DNA from: Polaromonas sp. P2-4
GTDB lineage: Bacteria > Pseudomonadota > Gammaproteobacteria > Burkholderiales > Burkholderiaceae_C
Reading direction: 5' to 3'
DNA length: 64,000 nt
Assembly: GCA_024703855.1 (NCBI GenBank)
Contig: CP087965.1
Coordinates: forward strand, 442,001-506,000
Position numbers and translations under genes: made by a program. Every line of letters begins with the position of its first letter. The first letter of the stretch is position 1. Below the pieces are notes generated by a model that saw nothing but the letters and a program-made list of their open reading frames with translations, had not been told where the DNA came from and made no database searches. Positions 33,763 to 44,185 of the stretch are shown piece after piece.

Positions 33763-35655
33763 TCAGAAGGCGGCGCCAAGCACCATGCCATAGAAGTCGC
33801 GGTCGTGGAAACTGTCGAATCGAGCCTTGCTATTGAAAGTGGTGTAGCTCAGGTCAAGGTAGTAGCGCTTGGCATACTCGGCGCGCAGCCCTAGACTGAT
33901 GGTCCGGCGGCCTTGCACGAACATGCTGTCAGCCGACCATCCCTTCACGTCTTGCGACACGAACAGGCGCGGCTTCAAGTTGACGCTGGCAATGAGATTC
34001 GGGTACTCCAGTTCGGCGAGAATTCGTACGCCCCACGCATTCGAAGTGAAGTAGCCGTCCTGCGTGCAATTTGCAGGATTCCCGGCCGGGCACGCGCCTC
34101 CAAAGCTGGCATGCTGAGCGGCACCGTATTCAAAGCCGCGACCATACCGAACGCCCGTATTGGGATCGCCAATGCCGCTCCAGTGCTGGAATGCCGCCTC
34201 ACCCACCACGCTCATGCTCGAAGCCCCGAGCACATTCGACAGAATTTTGATGGTTGACACCTGCAGCTGGGTCTTGTTCTTCAGGTCATATCCGCGAAGA
34301 TCGGCGTTGGAGCCCAGCGCTGCCGCACTCGAACCATAGCGACTGGCCAGTGGTCCTATCCCGACGCCGCCTGCTCCATTGGGAGCTGCCACCGCGAAGA
34401 ACAAGTCCACCGGGCTTACTTGCACTGGAAAGTCTTTGGTGTAGGAGGCTTCGCCTGCAACGGCCCAGCCACCGACGACCGTTGACGCACTCACTCCGAG
34501 GGCCTTGATGTTCTTGGCCGAGTAGTCCCAGAAGATGGAGCCCAATGGCGCAGCGCTGTAGTAGATGGAACCAGGAACCGTGGTCAGATCTCGCACCGCC
34601 GACAAATTGGGCACATGCGTCGTATAGTTGACAAAGTAAGCGCCGAGTTCTGTATCGATCGCTTCCACGCTCTTCTTGAAGGCAATGCCAAATTGCCCAC
34701 CGTTGTCGGGTACTCGGTCGGGCAACCGTGAGAAGTTGAAATTCAAACCACCCAGCGCTGGCACACCGTTCGCGTACTGAGACGAAGTGAAGGAGCCCGC
34801 TGCATCGCTGGCCACCAGCGCCTTGCCGTTGGTGCAATTCAGGGCGGTCGATGGCGACCAATAGGTTCCGCAGCCGTCGATACTGGTGCGCTCCCACTTG
34901 AACTGATAGAACGCTTCGATCGACGCACCTGATGGCAGACCGATACTGGCCGAAATCTGCGACACCGGCAAAATGGCTTCCTTCAATAGCGTGCCCGGTT
35001 GTCTCAGGGCGTTCACATCGAATACTGAGTATTGATTGACGCCCGGCACAAACAAGCTCTCACCGAAATTGACGGCGTGGCTTCCGAACTTAACCTTGCC
35101 TTGATAATCACCGCCAAAATCGAACCCGCTGTAGACATAGGCATCAAGTAGTGCGGCACCACGAAACTTGGACAGCTTGGTATCGAACTGCGAATCATCC
35201 AAGCGGGTGTCGGCCAAAAAATTGTTTGTCGGCGCACCTAGCGACATCGACTGACTGCTTAGCCGATAGTTGTCCCAGGCCTTGGCACGAAGGACAAGGC
35301 CCTTATCGCCCTTGCGCAGGTTGACGTCTCCCACGACCCTGAACAGGGTGGTGAAGTTGTCGCCTTTGCCAAAATTCTTCGTCGCCGAGCCCGTGTAAGC
35401 CGACGCATTGCCGCCATCCCCGATGCCTATGAGTTCAGGGTCGGGGTTTTTGGCGCGCCATCCGGAGGTGAGCGAGGTATTGAGCGTCCAGATGGCCTCC
35501 AGCCCGTCGCCGAGATCCAGCGTTCCGGCTTGGGCACTCATGCTTGAACCGAGCGCCAATACAACTGCAGCCAATGGCAGTCTGGCCCTCGGTACATACG
35601 CAATGGCTTGACGCCGGGCAGCGCCCTTGTTTTTTCGCTTACGGGCTTCTCTCAT
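33763..35655 (-). CDS. DUF1302 outer-membrane beta-barrel protein
   Basis: Intact, 630 residues. Start chosen at 35655, where GGAGACAAATAATATG gives a ribosome site; a longer frame to 35712 exists. A basic leader and hydrophobic stretch (LPLAAVVLALGSSMSAQA) form the signal peptide. The body has alternating beta-strand patterns and ends in phenylalanine (GMVLGAAF), the usual C-terminal signal for barrel insertion. DUF1302 proteins are thought to be porin-like and co-occur with DUF1329 in degraders of steroids, terpenes and alkanes. It is the first gene of the leftward DUF1302-DUF1329-YCF48-MMPL unit. Confidence 0.9.
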   Translation of the reverse strand: MREARKRKNKGAARRQAIAYVPRARLPLAAVVLALGSSMSAQAGTLDLGDGLEAIWTLNTSLTSGWRAKNPDPELIGIGDGGNASAYTGSATKNFGKGDNFTTLFRVVGDVNLRKGDKGLVLRAKAWDNYRLSSQSMSLGAPTNNFLADTRLDDSQFDTKLSKFRGAALLDAYVYSGFDFGGDYQGKVKFGSHAVNFGESLFVPGVNQYSVFDVNALRQPGTLLKEAILPVSQISASIGLPSGASIEAFYQFKWERTSIDGCGTYWSPSTALNCTNGKALVASDAAGSFTSSQYANGVPALGGLNFNFSRLPDRVPDNGGQFGIAFKKSVEAIDTELGAYFVNYTTHVPNLSAVRDLTTVPGSIYYSAAPLGSIFWDYSAKNIKALGVSASTVVGGWAVAGEASYTKDFPVQVSPVDLFFAVAAPNGAGGVGIGPLASRYGSSAAALGSNADLRGYDLKNKTQLQVSTIKILSNVLGASSMSVVGEAAFQHWSGIGDPNTGVRYGRGFEYGAAQHASFGGACPAGNPANCTQDGYFTSNAWGVRILAELEYPNLIASVNLKPRLFVSQDVKGWSADSMFVQGRRTISLGLRAEYAKRYYLDLSYTTFNSKARFDSFHDRDFYGMVLGAAF

Positions 35656-35766
35656 ATTATTTGTCTCCAGTGTGAAAAGTCTTTTTGCGCGATGTTGCGA
35701 TTTGTCGCGCATTCTTCGATACGGGTCGGGCTCGCTGTCGGGTGCGGGCCAGGAAAGTGGTCTGCT

Positions 35767-37243
35767 TCAATCGTCCCGCTTCTGCACAACAGTCTGCAAG
35801 TTGCAGTAGTGGGACAGTCCGAGCAGGCCGTTCTCAATGCCAAACCCCGATTGCTTCATGCCCCCATCGGAACTTTGGGGCTCAGAACATGTATCTGATT
35901 GATCCAGACGACGCCCGATTCGATGCGCCTGCCGACGGCCAATGCCGCTTCGGCGTCGCGCCCCCAAACTGACGCTGCCAGTCCGTAGGGCGATGCATTG
36001 GCCCGTTGGATCACCTCGTCGACCGTGCTGTACTTCAACACGGGCAGGACCGGGCCAAAAGCCTCTTCGACCACGCAACGCGAATCATCCGGCGGGTTGT
36101 CGACGATCGTGACCGGGACAAAATAACCGGCCTGTTTGGGCACCTCTCCCCCAACAAGAAGCGGTGCCCCAGCCTGCGCGAGTCTTCGATCAGATCGCAG
36201 ACCTTCAGGAACTGTATGCGGTTCTGAAGCGGGCCGAGACCCGTGTCGGGCTCCATGCCGTTGCCCACCTTGACCGTGCGGGCGTATCGCACCAGTGCAT
36301 CGCAAAACGATTCATAGATTGACTCGTGCACATACAACCGCTTGGTGGCCACGCAGAACTGAGCGCTGTTCTGGAAGGCTGCCCAGAACAAAACCGGAAT
36401 GGCGGCTTCAATGTCAACATCCGGCAGCACGATGGCTGGATCATTGCCGCCAAGTTCCAAGCTCACACGCTTGATGCCGCCGGCAGCCGCGCGCATGATT
36501 TTCTTGCCCGTCTCGGTGGAACCGGTGAATGCGATCATGCCAATGTCCGGATGCTCGGTCAGTGCCGGCGCGAGATCGTCCGCGACAGCGATCACATTGA
36601 GCACGCCCGGCGGCAGCACGCTCTGGGCGAGCACACCAAGATGAAGCGTGGTCAGTGGTGTGTGCGGCGAGGGCTTGAGAACGACCGTATTGCCGGCCAG
36701 CAAAGCGGGTGCGATTTTCCAGACCGCTAGCAAGATGGGAAAGTTCCAGGGCACGATCGCTGCCACCACGCCGATCGGCACATGACGCGCGTTGGCCCAC
36801 TGGCCTGCGCCCATATCAAACTCTTCATGTGTCAGCTCAAGTTCCGACGTGCTCATGAACCAATGGACGGCGCCATCGATCTCCCATTCCGCTGCGGCGC
36901 GTGGCTTGCCTTGCTCGGTGATGAGCAGGTTCACGAGCGTCTCACGATGCTCAAACACCAGTTGCCCCAAAGCTGCGACGGCGCGTTGACGCTCCACAAA
37001 CGGCATGGCCCTCCAAGAAGGCGAGGCGTGCTTTGCGGCTGACACTGCAAGCTCCAGCAGGTCTGGGGTCGCGACGGGGTAGCTTGCGATCAACTCTTCG
37101 GTGGCGGGATTGAAGGCCTGAGCGAGGGTCGCCGACTGATGGCTCCTGCCACCGATAGTCATAGAGAATACCTGCGTTGCCGACGGCGTATGAGTCTCGC
37201 CAGGCACCCGCCGGCCGGTCGCTTCACTTGTCTGAGTTGTCAT
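35767..37243 (-). CDS. Aldehyde dehydrogenase, frameshifted
   Basis: NAD(P)-dependent oxidation of an aldehyde to the acid. About 490 residues: IVPWNFPILLAVWKIAPAL, the cofactor motif AFTGSTETGKKI, catalytic Glu in LELGGNDPAIV, catalytic Cys in NSAQFCVATKRLYVH, and EEAFGPVLPVLKY. The end PMGGMKQSGFGIENGLLG lies in a third frame. Frame changes near 36175 and near 35890. It could oxidise citronellal or geranial formed by the GMC enzyme. It is divergent from the AcoR-like activator gene. Confidence 0.9.
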
Positions 37244-37730
37244 GAATGAGTACGTCCTGGATGGTTATGTCAATACGACGTATGCACCTTCCATGCCATA
37301 CACAAAAGGGCCGGAATCAGTCGATTTTTCGCCCTTGTATGTGCAATACCAGCACACCGTGCGATGACTCTGTCGCAATTCCCGGACAGTGATCTAGTGT
37401 CTTGCCAGCTCTTTAGCGAGAGACTGAAAGCAGGCCGAGCCGCGAAATGCAGTAGCAAAAGGAATGCGAAACAGGTCAAATCAGTTAAGACCCGAGAGGG
37501 TCAAGAAATACATGCAGTTGTAGTGATGCCGTGTCACCTGCGCCACACCCGTGAAACCCTATGAACACGCCTCGTGCAGATACCCACGGACCCGACTGGT
37601 CGCGGGACGCGATTCTGCACCGCAGCGCGGTCGAGCCATTCGGCGAGGTAGCACCATTAGGGAAAACACGGGTATGCGCAGCCACTAAGCGCAAGAAACA
37701 TATTGAGTCCGCGCTTTACATTCGTTTCAA
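37244..37730. other. Divergent regulatory region upstream of aldehyde dehydrogenase and activator
   Basis: About 490 bases. A short open frame from 37561 (MNTPRADTHGPDWSRDAI) has no match I recognise and probably is not a gene. I looked for a sigma-54 promoter (GG-N10-GC) facing the dehydrogenase because the neighbour is a sigma-54 activator, and found no good candidate. Confidence 0.45.
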
Positions 37731-39679
37731 ATGGAACCATGTTCACAACAATCCCCCGTGAGGCCTTGCGTGCCCAAGGTACGCCGAGCCCTTGAGCAGC
37801 TACTAGACGGTCGGGATCTGGACGACAACATAGTCCCTGCCGCACTGGTCAACTCCTGGGCGCGCACCAGCACCCTCGGCCTGCAACCGAGTGATTCGAC
37901 ATTCGCATCGTTAGCGCCCGGAAGACATGAGGCCAAGCGCCTCGCTGATCAACATAGACAACTCATCGCATTGACGTCAGGGCACGCGCAGGCCCTGCAC
38001 AAAAGTCTGCCCAACTCACCCGAATGGGTTGTGCTTTGCATCAGCACGGAAGGGCTGATCGTCCACGGCGTGGGCTGTCGAATGACTGCGCCCAGGCTTC
38101 TGCAAGCGGCGCTGCAAGTCGGGAGATCGGTTCAAGAGGCAGAAATCGGAACCACAGCAGCAAGCTGCGCGCTGGCTGAGAACTCCATTCAGGTCGTCAT
38201 GGGCGAGGAACACTATCTCAATGAGTTGAACCCGCTCATCTGCGCCGCCGTTCCGTTTTGCGCTCCGGACGGCACAGTGGCAGGCGTACTTGACGTGTCG
38301 GGTGTTGGCTTCGACATGGAAGCAAGCGTCGTTGAGAGACTCATGCGCACCACAAGACAGATCGAGAACGACCTGATACACCAGCTTGCGGGGCACACTG
38401 TGATTGGGATCAACGACGATCCGCGGCTGCTCGGAACGGCTTATGAAGGTTTGATCGCGTTGAATGAAGCGTCGCAGACCTGCTATCTCAATGCCAGAGC
38501 TCGAAGCCATTTTGGGATTGAAAAGTGGGGCCAGGGTCCGATCCCCGTTGAGCGGCTCTTCGGAGCCGAGCGAGTGGAAACGCTTGATTTTCGAACACAC
38601 CTCAGGTCGGCAGACCAGGCCAACCCGTGACACTCGCGGTTTCCTGCTGTACGCCAGCAGGCCCGACGTTTCTGCGCCAACATCGACAGACTCATCGAAT
38701 TCATCATCGACCGGTTGCCGAATCGCGCCTTCCGAAGAGTCCGCGGGTCTGCCTCTCGACAAGGATTCACATGTTGCCGAAATTCTGCGCACCGGCATCA
38801 AAGCCGTCAACAAGGGCGTGCCGCTGATCCTGGAGGGAGAGAGTGGCACCGGCAAGGAAGTCATGGCGAAGGCGATCCATCGTGGTTCTGCAACGCGCAG
38901 ACAAGCCTTTGGTCGCGATCAACTGCGCCGCGATACCGGAAGGATTGATTGAGGCCGAGCTTTTCGGCTATGTGGATGGCGCTTTCACTGGCGGACGTCG
39001 GGGCGGCAGCACTGGAAAGATCGAACAGGCCCAAGGCGGCATACTCTTTCTCGACGAGATCGGAGACATGCCCGTCGGCCTGCAAACGCGGTTGCTGCGG
39101 GTCTTGCAAGAGCGCCAGTTCACGCCGGTGGGTGGGGTACGTGCCATACCTGTCGAGTTTGCGCTGGTTTGCGCCACGCACCGGGATCTTTCGAAAGCAG
39201 TTGAAGAGGGTAAATTCCGCAGCGATCTGTTCTATCGTATCAATAGCCTGCAGTTGCGATTGCCGGCGCTGCGCGAACGACGAGACCTCAAGGACTTGAT
39301 TCAGCGCTTTCTGCTTGAATGCGGAGAGTGTGATGAGGCTGTCGAACTGGAGGACGATGTCTACGGTTTATTTGCGTCATACTCTTGGCCAGGCAATATC
39401 AGGCAGCTGCGAAACGTGATTCAAGCCTCTGCAATATTGGCGAGAGACCACGCGCGAATCAGAGTCGCCGACCTTCCGGAGGCACTCAAACGCGACCTCG
39501 GTTTGATGGGCGGATCCAAAAGCACCCAAGGAGCCGAAATGCCTCTGGCAATTGCTGAATTCGAGACGATCCGGCGTGTGCTGCAGTCCGTGAATGGCAA
39601 TGTCACTCGATCCGCTGCCCTGCTCGGTGTATCTCGTTCGACATTGCACAAGCGCTTGCGTGAAACCGGTTTGCGCTAG
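37731..39679 (+). CDS. AcoR-like sigma-54-dependent activator, frameshifted
   Basis: Enhancer-binding protein of about 650 residues. The N-terminal part has the [11 protein letters not shown] opening typical of AcoR-type regulators and a GAF-like sensor ([27 protein letters not shown]). The AAA+ domain has Walker [17 protein letters not shown], Walker [12 protein letters not shown], the arginine-rich [19 protein letters not shown] and [11 protein letters not shown] Fis-type HTH ends the protein ([20 protein letters not shown]). The sigma-54 contact loop reads GAFTGG rather than GAFTGA. Frame changes near 38600 and near 38890. It probably controls the 35767 leftward unit or the gene stumps following it. 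Confidence 0.87.
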
Positions 39680-39738
39680 CGCAGGTCAAGGTCGTCGCGT
39701 CAGTCAAGCGGGGCTTTCAATTACGCGGAGTTCAATAG

Positions 39739-40015
39739 ATGACACCTCGAACCCTGCCCGAAATGCGGCGGTTCTCTACAAAGATGCTACCTAGCGCGAC
39801 TGTCGTCACGGTGGGCTACGACCCGCTTCGTGACGAAGGCGATGCCTATGCCCAGTCGTTGGTCGCAGTTGGCGCGATTGTCGAGCACGTGGGTAACCCC
39901 ACGATGACTCATGGATTTTTTTGGATGAAAGGCGTGATCGACCATACCTAAAGCGCTTATGCCCAGATCGGTCGGCATTTGCGCTGCGCATTCGCATTCG
40001 CATTGCGCTGATGAG
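39739..40015 (+). pseudogene. Alpha/beta hydrolase (acetyl-esterase type), C-terminal fragment
   Basis: The translation TVVTVGYDPLRDEGDAYAQS and VEHVGNPTMTHGFFWMKGVID matches the last third of fold-3 alpha/beta hydrolases, including the catalytic Asp (GYDPLRDEG) and His (THGF). A TAA follows VIDHT, after which the same frame gives the expected terminal helix (SAYAQIGRHLR). The nucleophile domain is missing upstream. It ends about 125 bases before the IS element at 40142. Confidence 0.72.
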
Positions 40016-40146
40016 TTCGGTCACAAGCGGTATGAGTCGAACGTATTTCAATGTTGAGCGCGGGCTTGGGACCAAGCCGGGTCCGGCACTTTGGTACACG
40101 GTCGCCGCTCCTACCCGAAGTTGCGCATGGTGGCTGGCCTAGTACA

Positions 40147-41259
40147 TCAACACGCAAGTTTCGAAACATAATGTCGCCCTAGCTTTATATCTGCATCCTG
40201 CCGAGTGAATTTCCACTCAATGGTTCGCTGAAGGGCGTTTCGAGCTTGCTGCCAAGCATCGACTTCTGATCTCAGCAGTTGCCGACTGGCAATCCGTCGA
40301 TCCAGGCACTGGCGCCCGAGGATGCCGATCTCAATTTCCGCCATGTTCAGCCAACTCGCGTGCTTGGGCGTGTAGTGAAACTGCACCCTGCGCAACAGCT
40401 TTGTGGCCGCGCTGACCCAGCACATCGTCGAAGCATTTCTTGAAGTGAGTGTTGAGGTTGTCCAGCACCAGGTGGACTCGGCGCGCCTTGGCGTATGCGC
40501 CGGTCAGCAGTCCGTCGATGAAGGCAACGAAGTCCACCTTGCCTCGGCGCTCGGTGACCGAGACGATGCGTCGTCCCGCCTTGGGCTCGACAGCCACGAA
40601 CAGGTTGGTCGTGCCGTTGCGCGTGTACTCATAGTCCTGCTTGGCCGGAGCATGTGGCGCCATCGGCAGCGGCGCGCGGCTGTTGCCGATGAGCTGCAGG
40701 CTCTTCTCGTCGATGCAAATCACTGGTTCAGCCCGAGACAGCGGCCGCGCGTACAGCTCGAGCAAGTTGTACATCCGTTGCCGATATTCCTCGGTCAACG
40801 CCCCGATTCACCACATCAGCTTGCGCCAGGGCTTGAGATCGTTTTTTTGAGCATGCGCCGCACGGTTTCCCTGCTGACGGCGCCCAGGCCCGGTTCTTGG
40901 CGGGCGGCACGTTCGAGCTCGATCATCGTCCAGCGCTGCAGGCCTTCGGGCGGGGCCGAGCAGGCCAGCGCAGTCACCCGTGCCTCGGCATCCGTGTCGT
41001 ACTGGACCGGCCGACCTGAGCGCGCCACGTCAAACACCGCCAGCTCCAAGCCCCCTTGCAAATACGCCGCGCGGGTGCGCCACACGGCAGTGCGTCCAAC
41101 GCCGAGAACGGCCATGATCTGAGCCTCTGGGATGCCTCGATCAAGGCAGGACAGCACATGCGCTCGATTGATTTCTCGGCATTGATGTGAACCCTTGCTG
41201 CGAATCTCGTCGATCGTCAACCGATCTTCTTGACTTAAATGCAGTTCCGTCTGACGCAT
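40147..41259 (-). pseudogene. tnpA: IS630-family transposase, frameshifted
   Basis: About 365 residues over three frames. The N-terminal HTH part is HVLSCLDRGIPEAQIMAVLG and RTAVWRTRAAYLQGGL. The DDE core has VICIDEKSLQLIG (first Asp), VHLVLDNLNTHF (second Asp) and NMAEIEIGILGRQC with the final Glu. Frame changes near 40805 and near 40400 stop translation. One programmed frameshift is known in some IS630 elements, but two changes here suggest inactivation or errors. Confidence 0.82.
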
Positions 41260-41269
41260 GACAACACTC

Positions 41270-41294
41270 CTTGGTGCCGGATGCCGGCACCAAG
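41270..41294 (-). terminator. Hairpin upstream of the IS630 transposase
   Basis: CTTGGTGCCGG, three bases, then CCGGCACCAAG: a perfect 11-base stem between the right IS end and the transposase start. No T-run follows on the minus strand, so it could shield the transposase from outside transcription or be a cruciform end signal. Role uncertain. Confidence 0.4.
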
Positions 41295-41461
41295 AGTCTA
41301 ATCATGTTTCGTTAGTTATGTGTCGTTGTACTAGTAACGCAACGCGGGCATTCTCAACCAGTTGACGCAAGTCACCGCAATGAACAAATGATAACGTCGA
41401 ATTCAATTTCCGGTTGCTTCAGCGGTCGGTTATCTCCAATCAACTACCAACAGAGGCTCCT

Positions 41462-43024
41462 ATGAATGACTTAGTCAAACCACAATGCATTGGCGGTGCC
41501 TTGCGACACGCCGCCGAGGTTCATCAAAGTGCGGTCGCATACATCGACAGAGGAGATCGCTACTCGTTCCAGCAGGTAGACACAACAACCGACCACATTG
41601 CATCTGGACTTCTGGCACTAGGTCTATCGCGTGGTGACCGGCTTGCTATTGTGGGACTCAACCAAATCGAATGGTTGCAGTTGTTCTACGCCGCAGCGCG
41701 TATCGGTGTGGCCGTCGTCGCAATGAGTGTCCGCCACCGGGACACCGAGTTCCAGACAATGCTTGGCGACAGTGGTGCCCGGGCGATCGCCACATTGCAA
41801 CAATTTGATGGCTTCGACTTCGTGAATCTGATCGAGAAATTGCGATCAAATTTGCCGAATTTACAGCACATCATCGGGTTCGACGGCGCTGGCCCGGGCG
41901 TGGTTGACTGGGAAACGCTGGCAAACACACCGGTGGACCACGAGAAGCTTAAGGCTGCACAATCCACGGTGAATGCGGACGATCTTGCGATGGTAATCTA
42001 CACCTCCGGCACCACTGGTCGACCAAAGGGAGCAGCACTTACGCATCGCACCATGCTTGCTACTGCGAGCTCGCAGGCAGCGCACATCAATGCGGCTTCC
42101 ACCGACATGCTCCAGTTAGCAATGCCGTTCAACCATGTTGGCGGCATAACCTGTGGCGTATTGACGATGTTGCTCGGCGGCGGAACCTGCGAACTCGTCC
42201 CCGCCTTCAAGGCCGAAACAGTACTGACAATGATGGCGAAAAACCCGCCCACCATTGTCATCGGTGTGCCAACCATGCTGACCCTGCTATTGATGTCCCT
42301 TGAAACAGTGCCGGTAAACCTGGGCTCTGTGCGCCTTGTGATTACAGGCGGATCCAACGCGGACAGCACTTTACTGAGCAAATTGCAAGACAAATTGCCA
42401 AAAGCAGCTGTAATGAATCTCTATGGCTTGTCCGAGTCATCCGGCGCTCTTGTAATGACCCCCTGGGATGCGAGCAGCCAAGAGTTGATCGAGTCGATTG
42501 GTCGCCCGTTGCCCGGAGCGCAGATGCGTATTGTCGATTCTGATGATAAGGACGTCACGCCTGACACTGTCGGCGAGCTTTTATTCCGCGGTCTCGGTGT
42601 CGTCGCCAGCTACATAGGAGGTGCAGTTTCTGCAGAGTCGTTCGCTTCGGGGGGCTGGCTACGCACCGGCGATCTGGCCTATGCCGACCCGCGTGGACTG
42701 GTACACCTGAGGGGCCGCAAGAAGGAAATGTACATCCAAGGCGGGTTCAACATCTACCCGGTGGAAGTAGAAGGATTTATTGCCAAACATCCAAAGGTGA
42801 TGATGGTGGCTGGTATCGGTGTGCCTGATCCCGTGCTCGGCGAGATTGGTCGATATTACGTGGTACCCAAGCCCGGGAGCGATTTGACGGAGCAAGAGAT
42901 TCATGAGCACTGCTCACAGCATCTTGCTGACTACAAAGTACCCAGGCAAATCGTCATTCGCACTAATCTTCCGATGACGCCCACAGGAAAAATACAGAAG
43001 GCAGCACTCCGGGAAGAGACCTGA
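41462..43024 (+). CDS. Acyl-CoA ligase (AMP-forming), AtuH/FadD-like
   Basis: Intact, 520 residues. Activates a carboxylic acid to its CoA thioester with ATP. The core motif YTSGTTGRPKGAALTHR lies near residue 180, MNLYGLSESSG (A5) near 320, GWLRTGDLAYAD (A7) near 400, KKEMYIQGGFNIYPVEVE (A8) near 420 and the catalytic Lys in PTGKIQKAAL at the end. It starts the rightward ligase-SDR-dehydrogenase-anhydrase run. The IS630 element ends 130 bases upstream. With Atu genes around, citronellate or geranate is a reasonable substrate, not proven. Confidence 0.9.
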   Translation: MNDLVKPQCIGGALRHAAEVHQSAVAYIDRGDRYSFQQVDTTTDHIASGLLALGLSRGDRLAIVGLNQIEWLQLFYAAARIGVAVVAMSVRHRDTEFQTMLGDSGARAIATLQQFDGFDFVNLIEKLRSNLPNLQHIIGFDGAGPGVVDWETLANTPVDHEKLKAAQSTVNADDLAMVIYTSGTTGRPKGAALTHRTMLATASSQAAHINAASTDMLQLAMPFNHVGGITCGVLTMLLGGGTCELVPAFKAETVLTMMAKNPPTIVIGVPTMLTLLLMSLETVPVNLGSVRLVITGGSNADSTLLSKLQDKLPKAAVMNLYGLSESSGALVMTPWDASSQELIESIGRPLPGAQMRIVDSDDKDVTPDTVGELLFRGLGVVASYIGGAVSAESFASGGWLRTGDLAYADPRGLVHLRGRKKEMYIQGGFNIYPVEVEGFIAKHPKVMMVAGIGVPDPVLGEIGRYYVVPKPGSDLTEQEIHEHCSQHLADYKVPRQIVIRTNLPMTPTGKIQKAALREET

Positions 43025-43228
43025 AGTTCGTGACCATAGGGTGAGGGGAAAATGATGGCAGCGGTCTTTACCCTGTCGACACCCTCAGCCGTCAGGTCCG
43101 GTGAGGCGTTACACCGATATATGGGCGATGCCGTCTGCCTCATGCGCCATCACAGCCATTTCCCTGCAAGACCGATGGTCAAAGTCCATCTAAAGTCACC
43201 GCAAGATCAAAAAACTGAGGTACCGCCA

Positions 43229-44048
43229 ATGAACACTCTGAAGCAAAAGACACTTTTCATCTCCGGCGCAAGCCGTGGCATCGGCAAAGCGATTGCGCTT
43301 CGCGCTGCACGCGATGGCGCCAACATCGTGGTCGCAGCAAAAACAGCTGAGGCAGATCCTCGACTGCCTGGAACGATCCATACCGCCGCTGCGGAAATCG
43401 AGGCCGCCGGCGGGCACGCTCTTCCAATCGTATTGGACGTGCGTGACGAGGAGCAGATCGCGCGCCGTGGCGCAAGCCGTTGATCGATTTGGTGGCATCG
43501 ACATCCTGATCAATAACGCAAGCGCCATCCATCCACACGGGGCACTCGACACGCCAATGAAGCGCTACGACCTGATGATGGATATCAATGTACGTGGTAC
43601 GTTCGCGTGCGCCCAGGCTTGCCTGCCGCATCTCCTGAAATCGGCCAACCCACACATCCTTACGCTCTCACCGCCGATAGATCTCAATCCAAAATGGTTT
43701 CGGCCACACGTGGCCTACACCGCCTCAAAGTATGGCATGAGCATGATCAGCCTTGGGCTAGCCGAAGAGTTTCGGGAACACGGTATTGCGGTCAACGCGC
43801 TATGGCCGCAGACACTGATCGCAACAGCTGCGCTAAAACTCGCGGCTCCTGGCGAGGCCAATCGAGCACGTCGACCTGAGATCATGGCCGATGCCGCATA
43901 CCACATCCTGACCCAGCCTAGTCGCGACATGACCGGTTGCTTCTTTCTTGATGAAGGAATTTTGCGCAAGGCTGGCATCACTGACTTTGACGTGTACGCG
44001 ATGACACCCGGCATCGAGCCAGAAATCGACTTCTTCGTGGAGCGCTGA
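43229..44048 (+). CDS. SDR family oxidoreductase, AtuB/AtuG-like, frameshifted
   Basis: About 272 residues. It opens MNTLKQKTLFISGASRGIGK with the cofactor motif, then NNASAIHPHGALDTPMKRYD, ILTLSPPIDLNPKWF and the catalytic YTASKYGMSMISLGLAEEF, ending in AVNALWPQTLIATAALK. These features are those of the large SDR subgroup found in Atu clusters and in mammalian HSDL2. One frame change near 43480. It follows the ligase by about 200 bases; an in-frame upstream extension from 43055 is probably not translated. Confidence 0.86.
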
Positions 44049-44071
44049 AACGACGAAAACGATAAGAATCA

Positions 44072-44087
44072 TTGACGTGACTGTCAA
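44072..44087. promoter_or_regulatory. Inverted repeat upstream of isovaleryl-CoA dehydrogenase, possible operator
   Basis: TTGAC-GTGACT-GTCAA is a symmetric 16-base site about 100 bases upstream of the dehydrogenase start at 44186. MerR-type LiuR operators upstream of leucine/isovalerate genes have a similar spaced ACGT-centred symmetry. No liuR gene is in the window, so the assignment is a guess. Confidence 0.35.
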
Positions 44088-44185
44088 GAGATTTCTTCGA
44101 TTTACGGGTACTCGAGTGCCGATTGGTACCTGCAACGGAATCGCGCCATGCCAAAACCGCCCAACATTCACACCGAACACACCAC

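Larger units (their letters stand above)
40142..41331. mobile_element. IS630-family insertion sequence, complete ends
   Basis: The two ends are imperfect inverted repeats: GTACATCAACACGC at the left and, on the other strand, GTACAACGACACAT at the right, continuing to GAAACAT. They are flanked by TA on both sides (40140-40141 and 41332-41333), the IS630/Tc1 target rule. Total length 1190 bases with one transposase gene on the minus strand. It lies between a hydrolase fragment and the acyl-CoA ligase promoter. Confidence 0.85.

Noticed and set aside
37561..37761. Small protein gene upstream of the AcoR-like activator
   Set aside because: No ribosome site or homology, and it overlaps the activator start.
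39672..39683. 12-base palindrome TGCGCTAGCGCA at the end of the activator gene
   Set aside because: Too short and without a T-run for a terminator; likely chance at a GC-rich stop region.
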